Positions 1-7,126 of a stretch of 64,000 nucleotides of DNA are shown here, in pieces. The translations under genes were made by a program, and so were the position numbers. The stretch covers positions 248,001 to 312,000 of the forward strand of contig NZ_JAVJQE010000015.1 of assembly GCF_040218065.1 (NCBI RefSeq). Direction: 5' to 3'. Every line of letters begins with the position of its first letter. Position 1 is the first letter of the stretch. Source of the DNA: Marivibrio sp040218065 (GTDB taxonomy: Bacteria > Pseudomonadota > Alphaproteobacteria > UBA8366 > Aestuariispiraceae). The notes beneath the pieces were generated by a model. That model made no database searches, was not told the origin of the DNA, and saw nothing but the letters and a program-made list of their open reading frames with translations.

Positions 1-1
1 C

Positions 2-154
2 CCCTTCGCCGACGGCCTGATGGCCGCGGTCGGCGCGGGCGCGACGGCCGCCATCCAACCCGGCGGCTCGATGCGCGACGAGGAGGTGATCCAAGCCGCC
101 GACGAGGCCGGCGTCGCCATGGTCTTCACCGGCATGCGCCATTTCCGGCATTGA
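2..154 (+). CDS. purH: PurH C-terminus (AICAR transformylase/IMP cyclohydrolase), partial
   Basis: This is the last 50 codons of bifunctional PurH, which carries out the final two steps of IMP synthesis in the cytosol. The reading frame is open from the window edge and ends in TGA at 152-154. The visible tail has the family's terminal blocks: ADGL near the start, then IQPGGSMRDEEVI, ADEAG and the closing VFTGMRHFRH. The GMRHFRH ending is characteristic of PurH. The 5' part lies outside the window, so nothing can be said of its start or neighbours upstream. No terminator is obvious in the short gap before the convergent NTPase gene. Confidence 0.93.
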   Translation, partial: PFADGLMAAVGAGATAAIQPGGSMRDEEVIQAADEAGVAMVFTGMRHFRH

Positions 155-180
155 GGGCGGACGCCGACCGCGCCGCCGCC

Positions 181-2973
181 TCACGCGGCGTCCGGATAGT
201 CCGGAAGCTGCGCGAAATCGACGCCCGCTTTTTCTAAAGCCGCATAAAGCGCCGCGACGTCCGCATCCGCCGGCGCCAGCCGCCGCGCGTCCTTGATGAT
301 CATCAGGCACGCGCCGACCGCGAAGTCCGACCCCTCGCGCTGGGACGCCGCCAGCCGCCGGCCGGCCGCCTGCGCCGCCGCGGCGCCGGCCGCCGCGGTC
401 GCGTCCTCGCCCTGCGTCCGGCGATGGTGATGCGCCGCCACCCGCTGCGCCGCGACAGACGCGTGGATCTCCGCGCTTTGCGGAAAGGCCGTCTCCAGCG
501 CCGCGCTCCGCCGCGCCATGGCCTCGACCCGCGGCCGGTCCCCGGCGGCGCCGGCGTGGTGGGTGACGTTGACGGCGGCCTTGGCCTCCTCCAACGCGAT
601 GTCGGCGCTGTCTGGGAAGGCGCGTCGCAGGCGGTCCAGGCGGTCCAGCATGGCGTCGACCCGCGGCCGGTCGCCGGCGGCGCCGGCGTGGTGGGTGACG
701 TTGACGGCGGCCTTGGCCTCCCTCAGCGCGATGTCGGCGCTGTCGGGGAAGGCGCGTCGCAGGCGGTCCAGGCGGTCCAGCATGGCGTCGACCCGCGGCC
801 AGTCGCCGGCGCGGCCGGCGTCGCTGGTGACGTTGAAGGCGGCCGCGGCCTCCTCCAGCGCGATGTCGGCGCTGTCGGGAAAGGCGCGTCGCAGGCGGTC
901 CAGGCGGTCCAGCATGGCCTCGACCCGCGGCCAGTCGCCGGCGGCGCCGGCGGCGCTGGTGACGTTGAAGGCGGCCTCGGCTTCCGTCAGCGCGATGTCG
1001 GCGGCCTGCGGGGACGCCGCCTGTAACGCGGCGAGGCGCGCCATGACGGCGTCGATCGCGGACCAGTCGGCGCCTTTAGCCAGGGCGGCCGCCAGATCCA
1101 CCGCGGCCCGCGCGAAGAAGAACGTGGTCGCCGCGCCCCCCGCGGGGGACGGCGCCAGATGATCCAAAGCCGCAAGGCGCTGCGGCAGATCGCGTCGGCA
1201 GCGCAGCAGGAACACGGCCGTTCGATCGCCGCCGAGGGCGAAGGCGAGGTCGATCAGCGCCTGGGCGGCCGGGGCGCGGCCCCCCGCCTTGAGGCGCTGC
1301 AGCGTATCGAGGACGAAATATTCGCCGAGCAGATCCGGCTCCAACGCCGGAAAGGCCGTCGCGTCCGCGCCGGCCATGACGTTGTAGAGACCGTCATCCA
1401 GCGGGACCGGGGCTCCGAACGCCTCCTGCGGCAGTCGCGCCGCCGCCCAGAGGTCCGCGTCGGCCTTGGCGAGGTCGGCGTGCGGCAGGCCGAGGCAGGC
1501 GGTGGCGAGGGCCAACAACGCCTCATGCGCCGGCAGGGTGTGCGGGTGCTTGCCTTTGGCGGCCGGCGCCCAGCGCTTCTCCCGCTCGCGCTCGATCAGA
1601 TAGGCGAGGATGTCCTCCTGCGCGCCGAACCGCGCCGCGGCCTCATCGAAGGAAAGCCCCTCCTCGACCATGGCTTTGCCCACGACCTCCGCCGCCGCGG
1701 CGGCGAACAGGGCGCGGGGGATCGGAATGCCGCCGTCGTCGTGCGGCGTCCGGCGCGGATCGACGCGGTGCGCCGCCACAACAAGCGCACGCGGGTCGTC
1801 TGGCGGCGGCGCTCCCAAAGCGTCGAGCCGCTCCTGCATCAGGGCGACGATCGCCGCGTGCGCCAGCGGCGGCAGCGCCAGCCCCTGTTCCTTCGGCCGC
1901 GGCGACCCCTCGACGGCGAAGGCGGTTTCGATAAGGGAGGCGCGGCTTGCGTCCGCGGGCAGCATGGCCTTGAACCATTCGCCGTCGGCCGCGCGCTCCA
2001 GCAGCAGCAGGCGCACCGGAAAATCGAAGTCCCGCGCGCGGCGCGTCAGATCGATGAGCAAGCGGTTCAAGCGCCCGGCCGCCAGCGCCGGATAGTCGAT
2101 GATCAAAAGCGTCGGCCGCGACGGCCGCCACCGATCGGCGCGGAACCGCGCCAGATCGTCTAGCGTCAGCGGCCCGGCGGCCCAACCCCCGTCTCGAGCC
2201 TGCTGCGTCAGCGCGACGGCGAGGCGCGTCTTGCCTTCCCCCGCCTCGCCGGTCATCAGGAGCCAGCGGAAGCCGTCCGTCCCGATCGCCGCCGCCGGCC
2301 GGCCGAGGAAGGCGTGCAACAGCGCGAGCACATCCTCGCGGCCGTGCAGGTCAAAGATCCCGGCGGTGTAGGTGATGCGGTCGACCGGACTGTCCGACGC
2401 GGCGGCGTTCTCCTGCATCACCCATGCGAGCGCCGGCTCCTCGCGCGCGTCCAACGCCTGCTTTAGGTCGTCGCGCACGCCGTGGCGCATTTCGTCCAGC
2501 AGAGCCCGCAGGCCCTCTTCGTCGACCAAATCGTCGAGCCGCTCGTTCAGATAGAGCGCTTGCAGGACGGAAAGATCCGCGTCCTCGCCCGCGCCCGCCA
2601 GGGCCTCCGCCGACAGGCCGGCGCGCAGGGCCGCGCGCGCCTCGCCCCGGCTGCGCGCCTGTTCGGCCAGGCCCAGCAGCTTGTCGCGCAGCGATCTGAG
2701 GGCCGGGAACTTTTGGGCGAAGGCGGCCAGCCGCGCGGTCGCCCGGCCGCCGAGGAAGCCGGCGGCGCCGAAAACCGCCTTTTTCAAGCAAAAGAAGACG
2801 ATGTGATGAAGGGGCGCCGGCGCGCCCGCGTCCTTGATCGCGGCCAAGAGGGTCGCGCGCGCGTCCGCATCGTCGAACAGCGCCGCGACGGCCTCGTTCG
2901 CCGCCAAATCGGCCAGCGCGTCCCAGCCCTGGGCCGCGCCCGCGCCCGCGCCCGGCGTCGCCCCGTCGTCCAT
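181..2973 (-). CDS. STAND-like P-loop NTPase with C-terminal tandem helical repeats
   Basis: A 930-residue protein that I cannot assign to a named family. A Walker A motif, GEAGEGKT, lies at about residues 242-249. A Walker B-like LLIIDY has its Asp near 293. After the NTPase part a PDLLGEYFVLD block resembles the winged-helix/arm region of STAND NTPases. Residues about 600-820 hold at least four near-identical 44-residue helical repeats (core RLRRAFPDSADIAL and GDWPRV) plus a diverged fifth, which look TPR-like. No membrane segment or enzymatic effector domain is evident in the N-terminal 200 residues. I chose the ATG at 2973. An in-frame start at 3081 is possible, but it would add a poorly conserved-looking 36-residue leader that runs through the operator region. 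STAND proteins with superstructure repeats are usually signal-sensing switches, and many act in phage defence or regulated cell death. That role is inference here; no partner effector gene is adjacent. Confidence 0.7.
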   Translation of the reverse strand: MDDGATPGAGAGAAQGWDALADLAANEAVAALFDDADARATLLAAIKDAGAPAPLHHIVFFCLKKAVFGAAGFLGGRATARLAAFAQKFPALRSLRDKLLGLAEQARSRGEARAALRAGLSAEALAGAGEDADLSVLQALYLNERLDDLVDEEGLRALLDEMRHGVRDDLKQALDAREEPALAWVMQENAAASDSPVDRITYTAGIFDLHGREDVLALLHAFLGRPAAAIGTDGFRWLLMTGEAGEGKTRLAVALTQQARDGGWAAGPLTLDDLARFRADRWRPSRPTLLIIDYPALAAGRLNRLLIDLTRRARDFDFPVRLLLLERAADGEWFKAMLPADASRASLIETAFAVEGSPRPKEQGLALPPLAHAAIVALMQERLDALGAPPPDDPRALVVAAHRVDPRRTPHDDGGIPIPRALFAAAAAEVVGKAMVEEGLSFDEAAARFGAQEDILAYLIEREREKRWAPAAKGKHPHTLPAHEALLALATACLGLPHADLAKADADLWAAARLPQEAFGAPVPLDDGLYNVMAGADATAFPALEPDLLGEYFVLDTLQRLKAGGRAPAAQALIDLAFALGGDRTAVFLLRCRRDLPQRLAALDHLAPSPAGGAATTFFFARAAVDLAAALAKGADWSAIDAVMARLAALQAASPQAADIALTEAEAAFNVTSAAGAAGDWPRVEAMLDRLDRLRRAFPDSADIALEEAAAAFNVTSDAGRAGDWPRVDAMLDRLDRLRRAFPDSADIALREAKAAVNVTHHAGAAGDRPRVDAMLDRLDRLRRAFPDSADIALEEAKAAVNVTHHAGAAGDRPRVEAMARRSAALETAFPQSAEIHASVAAQRVAAHHHRRTQGEDATAAAGAAAAQAAGRRLAASQREGSDFAVGACLMIIKDARRLAPADADVAALYAALEKAGVDFAQLPDYPDAA
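517..1044. repeat. Four tandem 132-bp repeats inside the NTPase gene
   Basis: The sequence catggc(g/c)tcgacc recurs at 517, 649, 781 and 913, exactly 132 bases apart. The intervening DNA is nearly identical between copies, including the doubled (a)ggcggtcc block. A degenerate fifth unit follows from about 1042. The period equals 44 codons, so copy-number change would keep the protein in frame. Identity at the DNA level, not only at the protein level, suggests recent expansion or gene-conversion homogenisation. Confidence 0.9.
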
Positions 2974-3064
2974 GTCTGCGCCCCGTCGCCGCTCGCCTTC
3001 AGCGTGTTTCACTTTAGGAAAACGCGGCGGCGGCGGCAACCACGGGGCGGGCGACGCGTCAAAA

Positions 3065-3110
3065 GCGCACTTTGTGCACATAAGGGCTATACAGGGCGCA
3101 CAGTGTGCGC
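3065..3110. promoter_or_regulatory. Twin inverted-repeat operator candidate between divergent genes
   Basis: Two copies of GCGCAC-N3-GTGCRC lie in the divergent intergenic region. One is at 3065-3079 (spacer TTT, right half GTGCAC). The other is at 3096-3110 (spacer AGT, right half GTGCGC), and it extends to a perfect 8+1+8 palindrome at 3095-3111. They are 31 bases apart, about three helical turns. A TATACA at 3088-3093 between them could be a rightward -10 element. The arrangement is typical of a dimeric repressor site, but the regulator is unknown. Confidence 0.5.
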
Positions 3111-3159
3111 CATGCTTTCATCGATTCGTCATGAAACGTCGCACCGAAGGGACGAACCG

Positions 3160-3381
3160 ATGGAGACGGCTCAACTGCTGACGATGATCGTGCTGGTGGG
3201 CTTCACCTCGCCGGTGGACGGCGAGTTCGCGCCGATCAGCTACAATTTCTACCAGGCGACCGAGGCCCAGTGTCTGAAGGAGCAGGACGCCCATCGCACC
3301 GGCTCGAAGCGCGTCTTGTGTCTGCGGCCCGGCGAAGGCGACCGGCGCACGATTCCGGACCTGTTGAAGGAGATCGGCTGA
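3160..3381 (+). CDS. Small hypothetical protein, 73 residues
   Basis: Encodes a 73-residue protein of unknown function. A GAAGGGA Shine-Dalgarno-like sequence sits about 8 bases upstream of the ATG at 3160, which decided the start. The reading frame is open further upstream but lacks comparable signals. The N-terminus has a short hydrophobic stretch (LLTMIVLVGF) that could be a weak signal or anchor. The rest is polar, with two Cys (in AQCLKE and VLCLRP) that could form a disulfide if exported. It lies just downstream of the twin inverted repeats and ends 52 bases before the DUF62 gene, so it may be the first gene of that unit. No homologue is recognised. Confidence 0.5.
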   Translation: METAQLLTMIVLVGFTSPVDGEFAPISYNFYQATEAQCLKEQDAHRTGSKRVLCLRPGEGDRRTIPDLLKEIG

Positions 3382-3433
3382 GCGGCGCCCCGGCGGTGGA
3401 CGCCGGGAGGCCCGACGCGCCATAGTGCGCGTC

Positions 3434-4135
3434 ATGGCGATGCTGTGCTTCTTCACGGATTTCGGCGCGACCGGCCCTTATGTCGGTCAACTGCACGCGG
3501 CCGCGGAGGCCGTCGCGCCCGGCCTCGCGCGCGTCGATCTGCAGCATGACGCGCCCGCCTTCCGGCCGAAGCCGGCGGCCTACCTGCTCGCGGCGCTGGC
3601 CCCCGCTCTGCCGCGCGACGCCGCGCTGTGCGCCGTCGTCGACCCCGGCGTCGGGACCGGGCGGCGCGCGCTGATGCTGGAGGCGGACGGGCGCAAGCTG
3701 GTCGGCCCCGACAACGGGCTGCTGGCGATCGTCGCCAAGCGGGCGACCCGGACCGCCTGGCGGGAGATCGTCTGGGTCCCGCCGCGTCTCAGCGCCAGTT
3801 TCCACGGCCGCGATCTCTTCGCGCCCGCCGCGGCGCGCTGGGCGGCGGGCGATCCGCTGGAGAGCCGCCCGCTCGACGGCCCCGCGCCTGTCGGCCTCGA
3901 CTGGCCGGACGATCTGGCGGAGATCGTCTATGTCGACGCCTACGGCAACTGCATGACCGGGCTGCGCGCCGAGCGCGCGCACCTCGACTTCGCGCGCCGG
4001 CGGACCTTCGCGGAGGCGGGCGCGGGCGAGCTCTTCTGGTACGAGAATTCGGCGGGTTTGGCCGAAATCGCGGTCAATCAGGGGTCCGCCGCCGAAGCGC
4101 TCGGGCTCGGCGTCGGCGCGCCGGTGGACGGCTAG
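3434..4135 (+). CDS. SAM hydrolase (SAM hydroxide adenosyltransferase, DUF62 family)
   Basis: A 233-residue member of the DUF62 / chlorinase-fluorinase fold. Known members split S-adenosylmethionine to adenosine and methionine using activated water. Motifs are in order: FFTDFG (6-10), VVDPGVGTGRR (68-78), GPDNGLL (91-97), SFHGRDLFAP (122-131) and VDAYGNC (167-173). The Asp70, Arg77 and His124 positions match the Asp-Arg-His set of the hydrolases, which argues for a hydrolase and not a halogenase. ATG 3434 is used; ATG 3440 is an equally plausible start. It converges on meaB with only 13 bases between stops. The physiological role in bacteria is not settled. Confidence 0.88.
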   Translation: MAMLCFFTDFGATGPYVGQLHAAAEAVAPGLARVDLQHDAPAFRPKPAAYLLAALAPALPRDAALCAVVDPGVGTGRRALMLEADGRKLVGPDNGLLAIVAKRATRTAWREIVWVPPRLSASFHGRDLFAPAAARWAAGDPLESRPLDGPAPVGLDWPDDLAEIVYVDAYGNCMTGLRAERAHLDFARRRTFAEAGAGELFWYENSAGLAEIAVNQGSAAEALGLGVGAPVDG

Positions 4136-4148
4136 AGGCGACCGATCG

Positions 4149-5147
4149 CTACCGCCCGCCCGCCAGAAACGCCTCGATCAGCCGCTTGGCCGCGACCGTC
4201 GGCGGGCTTTTGCGCGCCATCACTTCGGCCTCGACCGCCGGAAGACGGTCGGCCGTGGCGGGATCGCGCTTCAGCGCCTCGATCAGACCGGCCGCGAGTT
4301 CGTCATGCAGCCAGCTTTTCGCCTGCTCGGCGCGGCGATCCTCGAAGCGGCCGGCCTCGCGCATCGTCTCTTCGAAGCGGCGCATGGTCTCCCAGGCCTC
4401 CTCGATCCCGGCGCCGGTGACGGCCGAGCACGTCTGCACCGGCGGCGCCCAGACCCGATCGGGACCGCCGGACAGCAGGTTCAGCGCGCCGTGATACTCC
4501 GCGGCTGCGCGCCGCGCCTCGCGCTCCAGCGCGCCGTCGGCCTTGTTGACCAGCAACAGATCGGCGATCTCCACCACGCCTTTCTTCAGACCCTGCAGCT
4601 CGTCGCCGCCGCCCGGCAGCAGCATCAGCACGAACAGATCGGTCATCTCGGCGACCGCAGTCTCCGACTGGCCGACGCCCACGGTCTCCACCAGGATGAC
4701 GTCGAAGCCGGCCGCCTCGCACAGCAGAAGCGATTCGCGCGTGCGCCGCGCCACGCCGCCCAAGGTCCCGCCGGCCGGCGAGGGGCGGATGAAGGCGGCC
4801 GGGTTCCGCGCGAGCTCCTCCATCCGGGTCTTGTCGCCCAGGATCGAGCCGCCGCTGCGTTTCGACGACGGATCGACGGCCAGCACGGCGAGCTTGCGGT
4901 CGCGCTCGGTCACCGTGCGGCCGAAGGCTTCGATGAAGGTCGACTTGCCCACCCCCGGAACGCCGGACAGGCCGATGCGCAGGCTGGCCCCGGTCTTGGG
5001 CATGAGGCGGGCCAGCAGGTCCTCGGCCACGGCGCGGTGGTCGGCGCGCGCGCTTTCGACCAATGTGATGGCGCGGGCCAACGCCCGCCGTTCGCCCGCG
5101 GCCAGTCGGTCGGCCAGCTCCTCGGCGGTGGGAATCGGGCGGGGCAT
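4149..5147 (-). CDS. meaB: MeaB/ArgK-type GTPase, methylmalonyl-CoA mutase chaperone
   Basis: A 332-residue G3E-family P-loop GTPase. MeaB protects and reactivates B12-dependent methylmalonyl-CoA mutase by gating cofactor loading. Visible motifs are the Walker A GVPGVGKST (62-70), the switch region DPSSKRSGGSILGDKTRM (92-109), ETVGVGQSE (154-162) and the base-recognition NKAD (201-204). Length is typical. The mutase itself is not in this window, so it must be encoded elsewhere. Older annotations call the family LAO/AO transport kinase ArgK; that role is not supported by later work on the family. The gene upstream on the same strand (5191-5679) is separated by 43 bases and may be co-transcribed. 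Confidence 0.92.
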   Translation of the reverse strand: MPRPIPTAEELADRLAAGERRALARAITLVESARADHRAVAEDLLARLMPKTGASLRIGLSGVPGVGKSTFIEAFGRTVTERDRKLAVLAVDPSSKRSGGSILGDKTRMEELARNPAAFIRPSPAGGTLGGVARRTRESLLLCEAAGFDVILVETVGVGQSETAVAEMTDLFVLMLLPGGGDELQGLKKGVVEIADLLLVNKADGALEREARRAAAEYHGALNLLSGGPDRVWAPPVQTCSAVTGAGIEEAWETMRRFEETMREAGRFEDRRAEQAKSWLHDELAAGLIEALKRDPATADRLPAVEAEVMARKSPPTVAAKRLIEAFLAGGR

Positions 5148-5190
5148 GGGACTCCGACGCTTGCGTGGCGGGGGGCGGGCGACAGGCCGG

Positions 5191-5679
5191 TCAACGCCCG
5201 CGCTTGTCGACGCCCAACATCTTCTCGGCCATCAGGCGCAGCTGGGCGCGCTGCTCCGGGTCGAGATCGTCGAGCGCCGACTGCTTCAGCTTATGCACCG
5301 TCAGCGCGCTTCGGATCAACTGTCGGCGTTCGGCCGCGCGCCCGCCGTCGCCGCTCGGCGCGGGGGTCCCGGCCGCTGCGCCGCGCGTCATCTCGGCGTG
5401 CGCCGCGTCAATCGCCTGACGGATCGCCTGCAGGTCGCCCTCGACCCCGGCGGCGCCCTCGACCCCGGCGGCGCCCTCGTCGCCGGCACGCTCGACGGCG
5501 CCCGGGCCGCGCGGCGCGTCCGCTTTTCGGGCGGCCGCCTTGCCGATCGGCTGTCCAACCGGCTTTCCGACCGGCTTTCCGGCCGGCTTTCCGGCCGCGG
5601 CCTTCTTCGCCGCGGACTCCTCCCAGCGTTTTCGGGCGTCCTTCTCCAGGAAGGCGAAGCGCAGAATCTTGCCGATCAT
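5191..5679 (-). CDS. Hypothetical protein with GKP-rich low-complexity linker
   Basis: A 162-residue protein with no recognised family. The N-terminal segment (MIGKILRFAFLEKDARKRWEE) is followed by a Lys/Pro/Gly/Ala-rich linker with repeated GKPVGKP units at about residues 30-45 and a doubled GAAGVEG. The C-terminal third looks folded and helical (LTVHKLKQSALDDLDPEQRA, then LMAEKMLG). The repetitive DNA (ccggctttccgaccggcttt and gccctcgaccccggcg) suggests a rapidly evolving linker. It lies between meaB and the two large unknown genes, all on the minus strand, with a 40-base gap on each side. It may form one transcript with them. No signal peptide or transmembrane helix is visible. Confidence 0.6.
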   Translation of the reverse strand: MIGKILRFAFLEKDARKRWEESAAKKAAAGKPAGKPVGKPVGQPIGKAAARKADAPRGPGAVERAGDEGAAGVEGAAGVEGDLQAIRQAIDAAHAEMTRGAAAGTPAPSGDGGRAAERRQLIRSALTVHKLKQSALDDLDPEQRAQLRLMAEKMLGVDKRGR

Positions 5680-5719
5680 GGCTGCAGTCTAGCGCGGCGG
5701 CGGGGGGCGGCGGAAGCGC

Positions 5720-7126
5720 TCAACTCATCGCCTTTCGGTCGAGCGCCGCGTTGCCGCGCCGGCGCAGCAGGTCGGCTTCGTCGGAGTTGGAGATCAGTTC
5801 GATCAACCGCACGGCGGCGGCCAGATGGGCGCGGGCGCGCTCCATCTCGTCTTCGCTCTCGGCCTTGGGCAGCTTTGCGATGATGCGGGCCGCGTAATTG
5901 TCGAGGTCCTTGCGCAGCGAGTTGATGGTCGAGGCGCAGGCGGACTGCAGGCCGATCTCCTCGGCGATCGCCATCGTCTCGCCCAGCGCCCGGGCGCGGC
6001 GCTCCGAGCGGTCGAAGCGCGCCTCGTCGGGCAGGTCGGAGAAATCCGCCACCGGCCGCGTCCCCGATTTCGGCAGCACCAGCAGCACGACCTGATCCGC
6101 GTCGCGCAAGATCATGCGCTCGACCGCATCCGAAACCTGGGCCCGGCACTGAAACATGCGCCGGCCCCATTCGCCGTCCCGGCGCACGCCGATGTCGCTG
6201 GTGATGCCCTTGAAGGCGGCGGCGAAGCGCCGCACCCGGCTCATCATCTCCTCCTCGGTCGCGCCCTCCTCCTCGGCGACGGCGGAGACCCGTTCGGCGT
6301 CGGCCTCCAACGCGCGGATCACCATATTGCCGGCCGTGGCCAGGTCGGGACGGCTGGCCAGCGTGTCGTCCAGCTTGGGCGTCACGGCGCGGACCAGCTT
6401 CAAGATCGGGAAGGGTTGCAACAGCCGACCCATGATCGCGGTCAGGAAATAGAGCTCCAAGCCCGAGTGCTGTTCGGCTACTTGATCGTAATGGCGCTTC
6501 AGGACGTTCACCTGCTCCTGATTGAGGTTCAAGATCGGCTTGCGCGGCAGGCTGGCCTTCGCCGACTCCAGGATGTCGGCGATGCGCAGCGTGTAGGCCA
6601 TCTCCTTCGCGTCCTCCAGGGCGCGGGTTCCGCCGAGCCGCTTGGCCGCCTTGCGCAGCTGGTCCGGATCGGCCTCCTGTTCGACGAGCCAGGCGATCAG
6701 CGCGTCGGCCGCCGTCGACCAGATGTCGGAGGCGGCGGCGGCCGCGCGGGCCTCGTCGCCCGCTTTCTGCGCCGCCGTGAAGGCGTCGGCGAGCGGCGGC
6801 CAATCATCCGCAATCAGCGTCTCGGTCAGCAGCGTCCACATCGGCATGATGGAGCGGCGCAGGATGTGACCCGTCTCCTTGTAGCCCGGATCCTTGACGA
6901 CCAGCATGTCCTCGAACGGCACGCACAGCATGCGCTGGGCGGTGAAGACCCGCGGCGCGCGGACTTCCGCCAGCCGGGGCCGCAGGATCTGCATGATGGC
7001 GTCGTGCGGCAGGCCGTAGCGGTTCTCGCCGCGATCGAGTTCGATCGTCGCCGCCAGCTTCTTCAGCGACGGCTCCGGCAGCGATTGCACGAACTGCTGC
7101 AACTGTTCGCCCGCGTCCGCACTCAT
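5720..7126 (-). CDS. Unknown 468-residue helical protein, second gene of a coupled pair
   Basis: A 468-residue, mostly alpha-helical, soluble-looking protein without Cys clusters, P-loop or membrane segments; I do not recognise a family. The N-terminal 110 residues include a segment RVFTAQRMLCVPFEDMLV and PGYKETGHILRRSIMP, which look like a folded core. The middle is rich in Ala/Glu helices. ATG 7126 is preceded by a perfect AGGAGG at 7132-7137 and overlaps the stop of the upstream gene by 4 bases (ATGA). This indicates translational coupling and a likely physical or functional partnership. The stop is TGA at 5720-5722. Confidence 0.7.
   Translation of the reverse strand: MSADAGEQLQQFVQSLPEPSLKKLAATIELDRGENRYGLPHDAIMQILRPRLAEVRAPRVFTAQRMLCVPFEDMLVVKDPGYKETGHILRRSIMPMWTLLTETLIADDWPPLADAFTAAQKAGDEARAAAAASDIWSTAADALIAWLVEQEADPDQLRKAAKRLGGTRALEDAKEMAYTLRIADILESAKASLPRKPILNLNQEQVNVLKRHYDQVAEQHSGLELYFLTAIMGRLLQPFPILKLVRAVTPKLDDTLASRPDLATAGNMVIRALEADAERVSAVAEEEGATEEEMMSRVRRFAAAFKGITSDIGVRRDGEWGRRMFQCRAQVSDAVERMILRDADQVVLLVLPKSGTRPVADFSDLPDEARFDRSERRARALGETMAIAEEIGLQSACASTINSLRKDLDNYAARIIAKLPKAESEDEMERARAHLAAAVRLIELISNSDEADLLRRRGNAALDRKAMS

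Noticed and set aside
424..2163. Plus-strand open frames opposite the STAND NTPase
   Set aside because: They mirror the 132-bp repeats in other frames; the minus-strand frame alone has Walker motifs.
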